Positions 7,591-16,939 of a DNA stretch of 34,660 nucleotides are shown piece by piece. Under the pieces are notes generated by a model that was not told where the DNA came from, searched no databases, and saw nothing but the letters and a program-made list of their open reading frames with translations. Within the stretch, counting starts at the first letter, position 1. Each line of letters opens with the position of its first letter. The stretch spans positions 1 to 34,660 of the forward strand of contig CALAQQ010000070.1 in assembly GCA_937888485.1 (NCBI GenBank), given 5' to 3'. A program made the position numbers and the translations under genes. Source of the stretch: an uncultured Clostridia bacterium (GTDB taxonomy: Bacteria; Bacillota; Clostridia; Oscillospirales; Acutalibacteraceae).

Positions 7591-10534
7591 TTCCTTTTAT
7601 ATTTATTCCGAGAGTTATTATTTCAAACGGTGAATATTCAACCGTATCGGTTTTACCGATTTCATCCTCAAGCATATTAAGAACAGAAACTGTTTCGGGA
7701 AGATTTACAACTCCCCTTTCGCCGTTTTGTTCACAAAGACGAACAACAATATGCTTGCCGTTTTCGGAAAGCTTTACAGCCTGGAGCCAAAGTCTGCCGA
7801 AATCGGGAAGATTTGATTCAACATCCGCTTTAACAAGTGAAATGTTATATTCAAATGCAAGATTATTTATTTCTGCCGAAACACAATCTCCGCCGTGAGG
7901 ATAAATCAAATAACAGAAATCATGGTGTCCCATGTCTGATGTCGGGTCAGGTCTTATTGTTGAACGAAGAAGCGACAGCGCCATAACATTGTTTTCAGCA
8001 GAAACACCGTATTTTCCTTTGTTAATAAGTGCGACACCGCCACCCTGTTCTGCCATATCGCACCATTTATGATGGCATACCTCAAAACGAGCCTGTTGCC
8101 ATGATGTGTTGCGATGGGTTTCTCTGCGGATAATACCGGCAGAAGTATCACAGATAAGCTCACGGCTTAAAACATTACAACCGTATTCAGCCTTGACAAG
8201 TTTATGTTTTTCATGCCAGTCAACATCATTTTCGATTTCAATTCCTCTTGAATCAGCAAAAAATCGGATTATCATTTTCCACTTGCTTTTTTCAGTTGAG
8301 AATGTGACCGAAAATTCAGCACACCCCGATTTGTAACCGTTAAACTCAAGAGGTTTTTCAACCGTCAAATCACAAGGTCTGTCCTTATAATTCGGAAGAA
8401 TATCCCAGGCATCATAGTTACCGGGAGTATCATGATACATTTTGAATTTGTTGAAATCACCCTTTACCCATTCACGGCGAAGCTCTTTATCATAAAGAGA
8501 AACGAAGCTGCCGTCGGATGCAATTTCAGCCGAATAAAACGGTGTTTCGATTTTGTTTCCGTTTACTGATATTTTTTCAGATGCATCGGAAAGAGCAATA
8601 ATCTCCGCAGCGGAAAGAGCTTTCGCATCGGTTGTCACAAATTTACCCTTGATGCCTTTACGGATTATATCTCCGTTATCATCTGAAATAAAGGTTATGT
8701 TTTTGCGATTAAAATTAAGAGTGTTAAAATATTTATCCGATATGCCGATTATGTCGGAAATTTCATTTTCAATCTGAGCATAATATTCCATTGCATCACG
8801 GTAAACGGGAGTTATGTGACTGCCGGGAAGAATATCGTGAAACTGATTTATCATCAGCTTTTTGTAGCATTCTCTGATTTTTTCTGCAGGATATTCTCCG
8901 CCGTTAATCATTCGGAAAACACTGAGCATTTCAGCATCACGGAGCATGAATTCAAGCTTTCGGTTATATGCCTTAAGCTTTGATTTCGTTGTAAACGTGC
9001 CTCTGTGCATTTCAAGATAAAGCTCGCCGTCCCAGGTTGCAAGCTTATCGTTACCGTCAAAATTCTTAGAAAGGAATTCCTTGGCAGTTGTATGCTCTGT
9101 TTCAGGCATGACGGAAAGCTTTTCAAAACGGTGCATAAGCTCAACCATTTCTTCGGTTGCACCGCTTCCTCCGTCACCGTATCCAAACATCTGAAGTGTC
9201 TGACCGCCTTCGTTTTTATCCTGATATGCGTCCCAGTTTTCCTGAATCTGTGAGGGCATATTCCATGATATAAAATGAGTCGGGGGTACACATGCATAGA
9301 CCTCTGAGCCGTCAATTCCCTTCCAGATAAAATTATTATGAGGAAATCTGTTGGTATCATTCCAGGTTGACATTTTGTTTGAAACAAAATAATCAACTCC
9401 GCTTTTCTTGAGAATCTGCGGTAAAATCCAGCTGTTACCGAAAACATCGGGAAGCCAGCAATTATTGACCGTCATTCCGAATTTTTCTCTGAAATAGCTT
9501 TGACCGTAAAGACACTGGCGGATTAAGCTTTCACACGAAGGAACATTGCAGTCAGGTTCAACATACATCGCACCGACAGGTTCAAATTTTCCTTCGGCAA
9601 TACGTTTTTTCAGTTCATCAAATACTTCGGGATAGTATTTTTCAACTGTTTCATATGTATAAGCCTGTGTATGTGCATATCTGAAATCGGGATATTTATC
9701 CATCAGACGGAGCTGAATAAGAACCGTTCTCAGGTTTTTCTGAACAGCATGAATTCTGCGCCAGTAATATGCAATGTCAAGATGTGAATGTGCAATAAGT
9801 GCTACTTTTCCTGTTCCTTTATAATCTTTGTCAGAGAATATTTTTTTATCAATATATTCAGATGCAGAAATAACATCCTCATCACGGACATCGTCAAAAT
9901 CTATAAGATTAAGTGCCGCATCAAGTTCACGGATAATTAATGAAGCAAAATCTTCATTGAACACTTCGCTCATGGCGACATCACGAAGAAGCTCGATATC
10001 ATAAACAAGCGACTGAACAGCCTCATTGACAACCGAAATATATCCGCCTTCAAAAATTTGTCTGCAGCCTCTGACGCTTAAGCTTTCGGGATTTCTTTCG
10101 TCATCGGGTTTTGAACGGTTATAACCCATTATTTCAAAGTGAAGATTTTTATCGGTCACATAATCTGAAAGATTGAATCGTTCACGGTTTGGGTCGATTC
10201 CGCCTGCATAAACACCGTTGACTTTAACAATCATTTCAGCCGCAGTTTTGAGAGAAAAGCAATATTTTTTTCCGATAAGATGTTCAGGAACAACAAAATC
10301 TGCTTCAATAAAAGCTGTTCCGTCGGGAGTGAAATACATATCTCCTCTCTTCAGAGGTTTCGGAGTTTCATCATAAAACTCAAAATTCATTTCGGAAACC
10401 TGACGTGCTTCTCTGATTGTAAAACTGTCTATTTCAATTTTTTCTTTGTATACAAGTCTTTTCAGCCATCCGAAACGCAAATCAATCCATTCTTCGGGAC
10501 GCATGCTTCGTCTGACAACTTTAATATGAGCCAT
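7574..10534 (-). CDS. Alpha-mannosidase, glycoside hydrolase family 38
   Basis: This hydrolyses alpha-mannosyl linkages of oligosaccharides, probably in the cytosol because no signal peptide is seen. The 986 residues give the GH38 layout: an N-terminal beta-sandwich region (1-240), a catalytic domain from about 245, a middle three-helix region (about 500-600) and C-terminal beta domains. Zinc ligands His251 and Asp253 lie in AHSHLDIAYYW, and the nucleophile Asp363 lies in WLPDVFG. The substrate region VEPDCNVPSCES also fits the family. It sits 10 bases after the NifU-like gene, with AGGTGA as ribosome binding site, and overlaps the phosphohexomutase gene by 17 bases. N-glycan or mannan fragments are the likely substrates; the linkage is not decidable. 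Confidence 0.95.
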   Translation of the reverse strand: MAHIKVVRRSMRPEEWIDLRFGWLKRLVYKEKIEIDSFTIREARQVSEMNFEFYDETPKPLKRGDMYFTPDGTAFIEADFVVPEHLIGKKYCFSLKTAAEMIVKVNGVYAGGIDPNRERFNLSDYVTDKNLHFEIMGYNRSKPDDERNPESLSVRGCRQIFEGGYISVVNEAVQSLVYDIELLRDVAMSEVFNEDFASLIIRELDAALNLIDFDDVRDEDVISASEYIDKKIFSDKDYKGTGKVALIAHSHLDIAYYWRRIHAVQKNLRTVLIQLRLMDKYPDFRYAHTQAYTYETVEKYYPEVFDELKKRIAEGKFEPVGAMYVEPDCNVPSCESLIRQCLYGQSYFREKFGMTVNNCWLPDVFGNSWILPQILKKSGVDYFVSNKMSTWNDTNRFPHNNFIWKGIDGSEVYACVPPTHFISWNMPSQIQENWDAYQDKNEGGQTLQMFGYGDGGSGATEEMVELMHRFEKLSVMPETEHTTAKEFLSKNFDGNDKLATWDGELYLEMHRGTFTTKSKLKAYNRKLEFMLRDAEMLSVFRMINGGEYPAEKIRECYKKLMINQFHDILPGSHITPVYRDAMEYYAQIENEISDIIGISDKYFNTLNFNRKNITFISDDNGDIIRKGIKGKFVTTDAKALSAAEIIALSDASEKISVNGNKIETPFYSAEIASDGSFVSLYDKELRREWVKGDFNKFKMYHDTPGNYDAWDILPNYKDRPCDLTVEKPLEFNGYKSGCAEFSVTFSTEKSKWKMIIRFFADSRGIEIENDVDWHEKHKLVKAEYGCNVLSRELICDTSAGIIRRETHRNTSWQQARFEVCHHKWCDMAEQGGGVALINKGKYGVSAENNVMALSLLRSTIRPDPTSDMGHHDFCYLIYPHGGDCVSAEINNLAFEYNISLVKADVESNLPDFGRLWLQAVKLSENGKHIVVRLCEQNGERGVVNLPETVSVLNMLEDEIGKTDTVEYSPFEIITLGINIKGSAENE

Positions 10535-10544
10535 TCATGTCACC

Positions 10545-10778
10545 TCACACATCCTGAAAATAGGGTCTTTTCCGAATCCCGATAACTCTGACTTTTTCAC
10601 CGAGGTCATTGGATATTCTTTCTTCAATCCACGAAAGACAACGGTCAAGAATAAGACATTTAGAGCATTCACCCTGAAGAAGAACAGTAATTTCGTTATT
10701 TTCCTGTTTTACAAATGTTATTTCACCGCCGTCACCCTGAAGGCGTTCACGTATATAACCGTTGATGTATTCTTCCAT
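10545..10778 (-). CDS. Small NifU-like (NifU C-terminal domain) protein
   Basis: The 77-residue product resembles the NifU C-terminal / Nfu domain, which carries Fe-S clusters between assembly and target proteins. It has the family's LQGDGGEI segment (about residues 13-20) and the CxxC pair Cys38 and Cys41 in GECSKC; a further Cys47 follows. The part after the CxxC motif departs from the classic CPSS sequence, so cluster binding is inferred. It opens the leftward operon before GH38, phosphohexomutase and CotH, none of which needs an Fe-S cluster. A strong promoter (TTGATA/TATAAT) and the ribosome binding site GGAGG stand directly upstream. Confidence 0.75.
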   Translation of the reverse strand: MEEYINGYIRERLQGDGGEITFVKQENNEITVLLQGECSKCLILDRCLSWIEERISNDLGEKVRVIGIRKRPYFQDV

Positions 10779-10807
10779 GGCAAACCTCCGAATTTTTTCT
10801 ATTATAA

Positions 10808-10836
10808 ATTATATCACTATAAATTAACAGTATCAA
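10808..10836 (-). promoter_or_regulatory. SigA-type promoter of the NifU-like/GH38/phosphohexomutase/CotH operon
   Basis: On the minus strand TTGATA (10836-10831) and TATAAT (10813-10808) are separated by 17 bases, 30 bases upstream of the ATG at 10778. It is the only good promoter visible upstream of the four-gene leftward run. Confidence 0.65.
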
Positions 10837-10874
10837 CAAAAAAATGAAAAAAATAAATATTTTTTAAAATACAC

Positions 10875-10903
10875 TTTCAAACAACACTCTCTTATGTTAG
10901 AAT
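10875..10903 (+). promoter_or_regulatory. Candidate SigA-type promoter of nnr
   Basis: TTTCAA (10875-10880) and TAGAAT (10898-10903) are 17 bases apart, about 30 bases upstream of the ATG at 10934. The match to consensus is moderate. Confidence 0.5.
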
Positions 10904-10933
10904 AAATTATAAACATTAAACCGAGGTGTTAAT

Positions 10934-12481
10934 ATGTTTGTTGTAACAAGTAATCAGATGTATCAGGCTGAATGCAATGCCGCAAACAGAGGTATATCAT
11001 TCCCTCAGCTTATGGAAAATGCCGGTCAGGCTTGTGCTAAAATAATAAAAAAACGATTTTCTATCAGTAAAGAGAACAAAAGAAAAGTACTTGTTCTTTG
11101 CGGTAAAGGAAAAAACGGCGGTGACGGTTTTGTTATAGCGCGCGCATTGTGGGAATACGGCTGTGATGTGACGGTTGTTCTTGCATGCGGTGAACCGAAA
11201 GCTGCGGACGCAATTGATATGTATTCGCTTGTTGAAACTGCGGGAATTGATATTATCGGATATGACAATAATCTGACAGTTCTAAAACATTATATTGACA
11301 ATGCAGAAATAATTGTTGAAGCAATATTCGGAACCGGATTTTCGGGTTCGCTCAACCATTCGCTGAGTATGCTTGCCAAAACAGTCAATTCTGCAAAAGG
11401 CTGCGTTATTTCAATCGATGTTCCTGCAGGTGCGGATTGTGACAGCGCCACCGTTCAGGGTTCTGTTTTTAAAGCCGATACCACAATTGCCATATCGGCA
11501 TACAAACCCATTCATATCATGAAACCGTTCAACAAATACTGCGGAAAAACCGTTGTTGCAGATATAGGTATTACAACCGAAGATTTCAAGAATATTGACA
11601 GCGTTACATGTTTTACCCTTGATTCTCAGGACATAAAAAACATGCTTCCTAAAAGGAAACCCGTTTCCAACAAAGGAACTTACGGACACGCTTTGTGTGT
11701 TTGCGGAAGTATGAAAATGACAGGGGCGGCTTATCTTGCAATCGGAGGTGCACTGAGATGCGGAACTGGTCTTGTTACCGCAGCATTTCCTCAGAGTGCA
11801 TATTCCGCAATCGCACCCAAGCTTATTGAACCGCTTCTTCTTCCTCTTGAATCAAACTTTGACGGGACCTTTGCTTATTCCGCGAAAGCCGGAATTTCAG
11901 AGGCGGTCAAAAGAGCTGACAGCGTTCTTATCGGATGCGGAATCGGATTTAACCGGGATACTTCTTTGCTTGTACAGTCTTTGGTCAAAGAAATAAATAA
12001 GCCAATGATTATAGATGCTGACGGAATAAATGCGCTGAGCACAAATATAGATATATTGAAGGAAGCTCAGGCACCGATTGTTTTAACTCCGCACCCAGGT
12101 GAAATGAGCAGGTTATGCGGAAAAAGCATTCCCGAAATTATTGCAAATCCGATTGTTACCGCTTATGAATTTGCGAAAAAACATGGCGTGACCCTTGTTT
12201 TGAAAGGCGCTAACACTATTGTCTGCAGTCATGAAAGCAACGATATTTATGTTAACACCACAGGAAATTCGGGTCTTGCAAGAGGAGGTAGCGGTGATTT
12301 GCTTGCGGGAATGACTGTTTCTTTTCTTGCACAGGGTATGTCGCCGTTTAACGCATCGGTATGCGCAGTCTATCTCCACGGACTTTGTGCAGACATTGTT
12401 GCAGAAAAAACATCGATGAGAGGAATGCTCCCGAGCGATGTTTTAAACCACCTGCCTGAGCTGTTTTCAAAATTTGAATAG
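10934..12481 (+). CDS. nnr: Bifunctional NAD(P)H-hydrate epimerase / ADP-dependent dehydratase
   Basis: This repairs hydrated NADH and NADPH: the N-terminal half epimerises R- and S-NAD(P)HX, and the C-terminal half dehydrates the S form using ADP. The 515-residue length is normal for the fused enzyme. The NnrE domain (about 1-215) shows QMYQAE, LMENAG and GKGKNGGDGFVIAR. The NnrD domain (about 225-510) shows NKGTYGHALCVCGS, MTGAAYLA, DADGINAL, LTPHPGEMSRL and the ADP/catalytic segment NTTGNSGLARGGSGDLLAGM. The ribosome binding site is GAGGTG. It is first in a rightward run with a lipoprotein and a GH63-like gene, with no functional link evident. Confidence 0.96.
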   Translation: MFVVTSNQMYQAECNAANRGISFPQLMENAGQACAKIIKKRFSISKENKRKVLVLCGKGKNGGDGFVIARALWEYGCDVTVVLACGEPKAADAIDMYSLVETAGIDIIGYDNNLTVLKHYIDNAEIIVEAIFGTGFSGSLNHSLSMLAKTVNSAKGCVISIDVPAGADCDSATVQGSVFKADTTIAISAYKPIHIMKPFNKYCGKTVVADIGITTEDFKNIDSVTCFTLDSQDIKNMLPKRKPVSNKGTYGHALCVCGSMKMTGAAYLAIGGALRCGTGLVTAAFPQSAYSAIAPKLIEPLLLPLESNFDGTFAYSAKAGISEAVKRADSVLIGCGIGFNRDTSLLVQSLVKEINKPMIIDADGINALSTNIDILKEAQAPIVLTPHPGEMSRLCGKSIPEIIANPIVTAYEFAKKHGVTLVLKGANTIVCSHESNDIYVNTTGNSGLARGGSGDLLAGMTVSFLAQGMSPFNASVCAVYLHGLCADIVAEKTSMRGMLPSDVLNHLPELFSKFE

Positions 12482-12492
12482 CAGGTGATATT

Positions 12493-13011
12493 CTGAAAAA
12501 ATTTTGTTCTCTTTTGGTCATATTATTTCTGATTTTTGCATCGGGATGTCAAAAAGAAAGCAATCCGTCAGAAACTTCCGTTTCTCCGCCGACATTATTC
12601 TCAGTAAACCTCGATATTGTATTCGGGGAAGCAGAAATGAAAGCAAATCTCACAAAACATTCTTCTCAGAAATATGAAGTGCGTATGTTATCTCCGGAAA
12701 TAATGAAACCACTTTCTCTCCTTTATGAAAACGGAATATGCAAGGTTACATATGACGGACTGACATTCGAAACGGATATAAAAAGATTTCCGCAGTCGGA
12801 ATCCGGTGCATTGCTGATACAGGCACTGACTGATACAGACGGCGGAATAACGACAAAAACAATCACAGAAGACGGAAACATCATTTATAAAGGTACCACA
12901 GACTACGGTGAATTTGTTTTAACTCAGGATGCGGTAAGCGGTTTATGGAAAGAATTTTCTGTTGACGGCGCATCGCTTAAGATAAAGTTTTCAGACTATA
13001 CTACAAATTAA
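12493..13011 (+). CDS. Putative lipoprotein of unknown function, probable CTG start
   Basis: I do not recognise the family. Starting at CTG 12493 gives 172 residues with a clear lipoprotein signal: two lysines after the start, a hydrophobic core, and the lipobox ASGC with Cys19. AGGTG lies at 12483-12487, five bases before this CTG. The next in-frame start, TTG 12514, would remove the basic N-terminus. The mature part is mainly beta-prone and acidic, with a Ser/Thr-rich linker after the cysteine. It starts 12 bases after the nnr stop and ends 11 bases before the GH63-like gene, so all three are probably co-transcribed. The cell surface is the expected location. Confidence 0.7.
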   Translation: MKKFCSLLVILFLIFASGCQKESNPSETSVSPPTLFSVNLDIVFGEAEMKANLTKHSSQKYEVRMLSPEIMKPLSLLYENGICKVTYDGLTFETDIKRFPQSESGALLIQALTDTDGGITTKTITEDGNIIYKGTTDYGEFVLTQDAVSGLWKEFSVDGASLKIKFSDYTTN

Positions 13012-13022
13012 AGGATGATAAA

Positions 13023-15782
13023 ATGTTTTATTCAAAATGTTTTCCTGCGTGGGGACCCTACGGCAAAAAATACATGGGCATTTCCCGTATAGCTGACCAT
13101 TCATTTGCAAAAGGCGTCAGGTTTGATGTAACTGTTGCGCCTGCAATTTTCGGCGGCGACATAAAAGTTCCGAACGCAACGCTCCCTTCAGGATGCCATC
13201 CCTGGAGATGCGGTCCCGATTATTCTCTGTTTACATACAGATACGACCTTGAATGGAAGGACAAAGTTTATGCCGAGGTTTCGTATGTAAAAATTGACGA
13301 TGAATCAACTCTTATCAGAACGGAAATCGTCAACAACTCAGAACTTATTCAGAACTGTGTTATCAATTTTTTCGAATCAATCGAATATCCGTCGCCCTCA
13401 TATTGCAAGCTTACACTCCCCGATAAATACGCATATAAAAATGCTGTTGAATATGACAGCTACACTTATGCCGTAACAAGACCGTGGGACGAAGAAAATG
13501 CCGACGGATATAAAAAAGGTGAATTTGCAGACCATAAATTTGTTGACGGCTTCGGTCTCGGCGACCGTGCAGGCAAATGGCACATGCCTCACAGATATCT
13601 TCCCCCGTTCGGCTGTGAAAAAGGCGATAATGTCACTCTTACAATCAATAACGATACCGAATTCAACAATGCGGTTCTTTCGGTAAGATACAGAACATCG
13701 GGTATTAAATACGAACAGGGAAAAATGGTTGGCGTTAATGTCACTACAGGTAATACCGTTTCTTCATTCATAATGAACAACGAACTCCGCCTTGATTTTG
13801 AACCGACCGATGAACTTAAAATTGCACGTTTTGATATCGGTCACGTTAAAGCAAAGGATTTCGAAATCAATCTTGAAGCTGTCGGAACAGGCGGTATTGA
13901 ATTCGACTTTTTCTGCATCAGCGAAAAAGAAAATGCCGATGAGATAAAAGCTGAAATGACAGGTTATGATTTCACTCCCGAAATCAACACGGTTAAATGC
14001 GACAACGGTTATCTTACCTCATGCAGATATGAGGATGTTGACGGAACGTTCTTCCTTCGCACATTCAACGATAACACACGTTTCCGTGAAATTGAGACGG
14101 GTGCACTCGAAGACTGTATGACAGCAAGACTTTCAAATTCTGACCCGACCTTTGATGACGTTGCAGAAAGTTTTACCGGTGCTTTTTCAAGAAAGCACAG
14201 TGACGACGGTTTTTTCAGCAATGCAATCATTCATACGATTTTTGTTGAACCTTACTCAAATCATATTGAATATTCCGTTATTTCAAAAGGTGAAACAGAA
14301 TATAAATCAGCTGACCAATACGAAAAAATATTTGAAGACCGTCTCAGCGTTGCACCCAAAACAAAACTTAACAAAGACGGTAGTAAATACGAACTTAGCA
14401 ACGACATTCTCAAATCTACGGTTATGGTAAACGCTGTTTACCCGATTTATAAACACGGCGAATACATCATTCACCATACACCCGGCAAGCGTTGGGACTG
14501 CCTTTACACATGGGATTCAGGCTTTATCGGTCTCGGCTTAATTGATTATTCCGAAAGATTTTCAAGATACAGTCTTGATACATATCTCAGCGATGAATCA
14601 AATCCCGATTATGCATTTTTGCATCACGGCTCCCCTGTTCCCGTTCAGATATATCAATGGCTCGAACTTCTTAAAAGAAATAACGATAAAGACGACCTTC
14701 TTGCGCTATATCCGAGGGTTAAGCTCTATTACAACTTCCTTGCAGGCAAGATAAGAGGTTCAACAACAGCCAAACTCAAAAGCGGTCTGACAACAACCTA
14801 TGACTATTTTTATTCCACAAGCGGAATGGATGATTACCCTGCTCAGGTTGCGATGATGGACAGAAACATCAGAGATACAACCGCACCTGTCATTTCAACT
14901 TCTCAGCTTATCAGATGCGGTAAGATACTCAGAATGGTTGCCGATAAGCTTGGACTTAAAAATGACAGCAAAACATATTCCGACGATATTGAAAAGCTCA
15001 CCGCTTCATTGAATGAATATTCATGGGATAAGGAAAGCGGATATTACAGCTACGTTCTTCACGATAAGGATTATAACCCTCTCGGATTTATGCTTACAGA
15101 AGACGGTGAAAACCTCAACAAGGGTCTCGACGGAATTTATCCGATAATTGCAGGCGTATGTAACGAAGAACAGCAGAATGCAATTCTCGGACACCTTAAA
15201 AACGAGAAAGAGATGCTTTCTCCTTACGGCATCAGTGCCGTCGATATGACTGCAGGCTATTTCATGGTGAACGGCTATTGGAACGGAAACGTATGGTTCC
15301 CCCATCAATGGTTCATCTGGAAATCCATGCTCGACATCGGTGAAAACGATTTTGCATATAAGATTGCAGAACTTGCCTTGAATATCTGGAAACGCGAGGT
15401 TGACTATTCATATTATACCTTTGAAATGGTCAATGTTGTAACAGGCAGAGGCGGATGGTTCCATAATTTCGGCGGTCTTTCAACCCCCATAACCATGTGG
15501 TCTGATGCATATTATAAACCGGGAACATTCAATACCGGCTTCGATACCTGGGTTGACAGATATGAATTTACCGATAATAACAAATCTCTTTCGGCTGATA
15601 TTACATACTTCGGAGAAAAAGAAAAATTCACCGTTATCGCAACGATGAATGATGATGAAACCAAAGAATATAAAGTTTATTTTGACGGCAAAGAAATTCC
15701 ATTCAATGAACGTTTCAAAGGAACAATTGAAATCTCTCTTTCTGTTAATGATAAAAACACACATAACTTAATCATCAAATAA
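13023..15782 (+). CDS. GH63-like (alpha/alpha)6-barrel glycosidase
   Basis: The 919-residue product has a long N-terminal beta-sandwich region (about 1-440) and a helical-barrel domain (about 450-850). The barrel resembles GH63 and MGH1-like glycosidases such as E. coli YgjK and mannosylglycerate hydrolases. Supporting motifs are RWDCLYTWDSGFIGLG (about 492-507), SPVPVQIYQWLELL, LYPRVKLYYNFL, SGMDDYPAQ with Asp603 as the likely general acid, NGYWNGNVWFPHQWF, and Glu801 in YYTFEMVN as candidate base before GRGGWFHNFGGL. There is no signal peptide, so it likely acts on imported alpha-linked glucose- or mannose-containing oligosaccharides. The family assignment is from motif memory and the substrate is unknown. 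A hairpin terminator follows. Confidence 0.8.
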   Translation: MFYSKCFPAWGPYGKKYMGISRIADHSFAKGVRFDVTVAPAIFGGDIKVPNATLPSGCHPWRCGPDYSLFTYRYDLEWKDKVYAEVSYVKIDDESTLIRTEIVNNSELIQNCVINFFESIEYPSPSYCKLTLPDKYAYKNAVEYDSYTYAVTRPWDEENADGYKKGEFADHKFVDGFGLGDRAGKWHMPHRYLPPFGCEKGDNVTLTINNDTEFNNAVLSVRYRTSGIKYEQGKMVGVNVTTGNTVSSFIMNNELRLDFEPTDELKIARFDIGHVKAKDFEINLEAVGTGGIEFDFFCISEKENADEIKAEMTGYDFTPEINTVKCDNGYLTSCRYEDVDGTFFLRTFNDNTRFREIETGALEDCMTARLSNSDPTFDDVAESFTGAFSRKHSDDGFFSNAIIHTIFVEPYSNHIEYSVISKGETEYKSADQYEKIFEDRLSVAPKTKLNKDGSKYELSNDILKSTVMVNAVYPIYKHGEYIIHHTPGKRWDCLYTWDSGFIGLGLIDYSERFSRYSLDTYLSDESNPDYAFLHHGSPVPVQIYQWLELLKRNNDKDDLLALYPRVKLYYNFLAGKIRGSTTAKLKSGLTTTYDYFYSTSGMDDYPAQVAMMDRNIRDTTAPVISTSQLIRCGKILRMVADKLGLKNDSKTYSDDIEKLTASLNEYSWDKESGYYSYVLHDKDYNPLGFMLTEDGENLNKGLDGIYPIIAGVCNEEQQNAILGHLKNEKEMLSPYGISAVDMTAGYFMVNGYWNGNVWFPHQWFIWKSMLDIGENDFAYKIAELALNIWKREVDYSYYTFEMVNVVTGRGGWFHNFGGLSTPITMWSDAYYKPGTFNTGFDTWVDRYEFTDNNKSLSADITYFGEKEKFTVIATMNDDETKEYKVYFDGKEIPFNERFKGTIEISLSVNDKNTHNLIIK

Positions 15783-15786
15783 GAAA

Positions 15787-15820
15787 TCCTCCCGTGTAAT
15801 TTTTCACGGGAGGAACTTTT
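15787..15820 (+). terminator. Bidirectional rho-independent terminator
   Basis: A 10-bp stem (arms 15787-15796 and 15805-15814) around an eight-base T-rich loop is followed by a T tract. It lies between the converging GH63-like and metallophosphoesterase genes. Confidence 0.85.
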
Positions 15821-16797
15821 TATACAATGGGAATCGACACATTATAATCTGTATACCAAACACCTGCCGAGAAGCTTCTGGGACGTATTTCAACTCTGTC
15901 GCCATAAACTTCGAGCTGATATCCCGTACCGTTTGCAATTCTTCCCCGCATTGTCATATACATATAACTCGGAAGATTAATGCTGTGGAATGAGCCGTCG
16001 GATTCAACGCTTACATAATGATTGATATCCGCCTGTCTTTCATTTGAAAAACCGTTATGAATATGCCCTGTTATATAGAAAACATTCTTATATTTCTTAA
16101 GTACAGCCTCAACCTGTGCAGACTGGTCGCCTATTCCTCCGTCATCCGGTTCCATATCTTTATCGCCCCATGTTTCAGGAAGACCGTGGGTCTGATTAAG
16201 AGGCCAATGGCAAACAACAAAAATCGGAAGACCGTCTTTTGATGCTTTTTCCATTTCTTCGGCAAACCATTCAAGCTGTTCTTCACTCATATGCATCGAT
16301 GTTCTGTCGTCCTCACTTGCAAGAACAATAAATGTGTAGCCGTTAACTTTTGTTGAGTAATATTCATGCTCAATATTTCTGCCTGTTATCTCATTGGTAT
16401 AATCAATAAAATAATCTTTTGCAAGATTATACCCATCATCCTCTGTCCATGTGTCATGGTTACCCTGAGCAAGAATTATTTCTTTTGCAGGATTATATTT
16501 TGAAAATGTTTTCGAAAGCATTTCCCATTCTTCTTTTTCACCATGGTCTGTAAGATCGCCCGAACAGACAAGAACGTCAATTTCATCCTCTGCTTTCTCC
16601 ATGTCGTGAAGTCCGAATGTCAGCATAAATGAACGAAGCGATGTTTTGTCCATATGAATATCGGATATAACCGAGCAATTAAGCTTGCAATCGTCTGCAG
16701 GCTTGAAATCTGCTGTGAAATTGCCGAATATCGGCGAAGCAAAGACATTAAGCACAGACATAATAATCGCAACAAATGTTTTAATAAATCCTGTCAT
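15820..16797 (-). CDS. Exported metallophosphoesterase (calcineurin-like)
   Basis: The 325-residue product carries the dinuclear-metal motifs of the calcineurin-like superfamily in order: Asp46 and His48 in SDIHMD, the GDLTDHG block (about 79-86), GNHDTW (about 115-120), a VCHWPLNQTHG histidine and GHIHNG. The first roughly 22 residues form a hydrophobic export signal or anchor, so it acts outside the membrane. The substrate is not readable; nucleotides, phosphodiesters or phosphoproteins are all possible. It has its own promoter (TTGCAA/TAATAT) and the ribosome binding site GAGGAG, and shares a terminator with the GH63-like gene. A second, longer exported phosphoesterase lies at 19273-20718. 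Confidence 0.88.
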   Translation of the reverse strand: MTGFIKTFVAIIMSVLNVFASPIFGNFTADFKPADDCKLNCSVISDIHMDKTSLRSFMLTFGLHDMEKAEDEIDVLVCSGDLTDHGEKEEWEMLSKTFSKYNPAKEIILAQGNHDTWTEDDGYNLAKDYFIDYTNEITGRNIEHEYYSTKVNGYTFIVLASEDDRTSMHMSEEQLEWFAEEMEKASKDGLPIFVVCHWPLNQTHGLPETWGDKDMEPDDGGIGDQSAQVEAVLKKYKNVFYITGHIHNGFSNERQADINHYVSVESDGSFHSINLPSYMYMTMRGRIANGTGYQLEVYGDRVEIRPRSFSAGVWYTDYNVSIPIV

Positions 16798-16826
16798 ATT
16801 GAATCTCCTCTTTCCCTTTTTTATTT

Positions 16827-16855
16827 ATATTAACAGAAATTGAATTAATTTGCAA
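16827..16855 (-). promoter_or_regulatory. Candidate SigA-type promoter of the metallophosphoesterase gene
   Basis: On the minus strand TTGCAA (16855-16850) and TAATAT (16832-16827) are separated by 17 bases, 30 bases upstream of the ATG at 16797. A weaker TTGTTT/TAAACT pair faces the other way towards the gene at 16940. Confidence 0.5.
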
Positions 16856-16939
16856 ATTATTTCTGTTTTTTTATTTATTTATATTGTTTATTATGTTTCA
16901 ATGTGTTAAACTGATAAAAAACAGTAAAGGCGGTTTATT

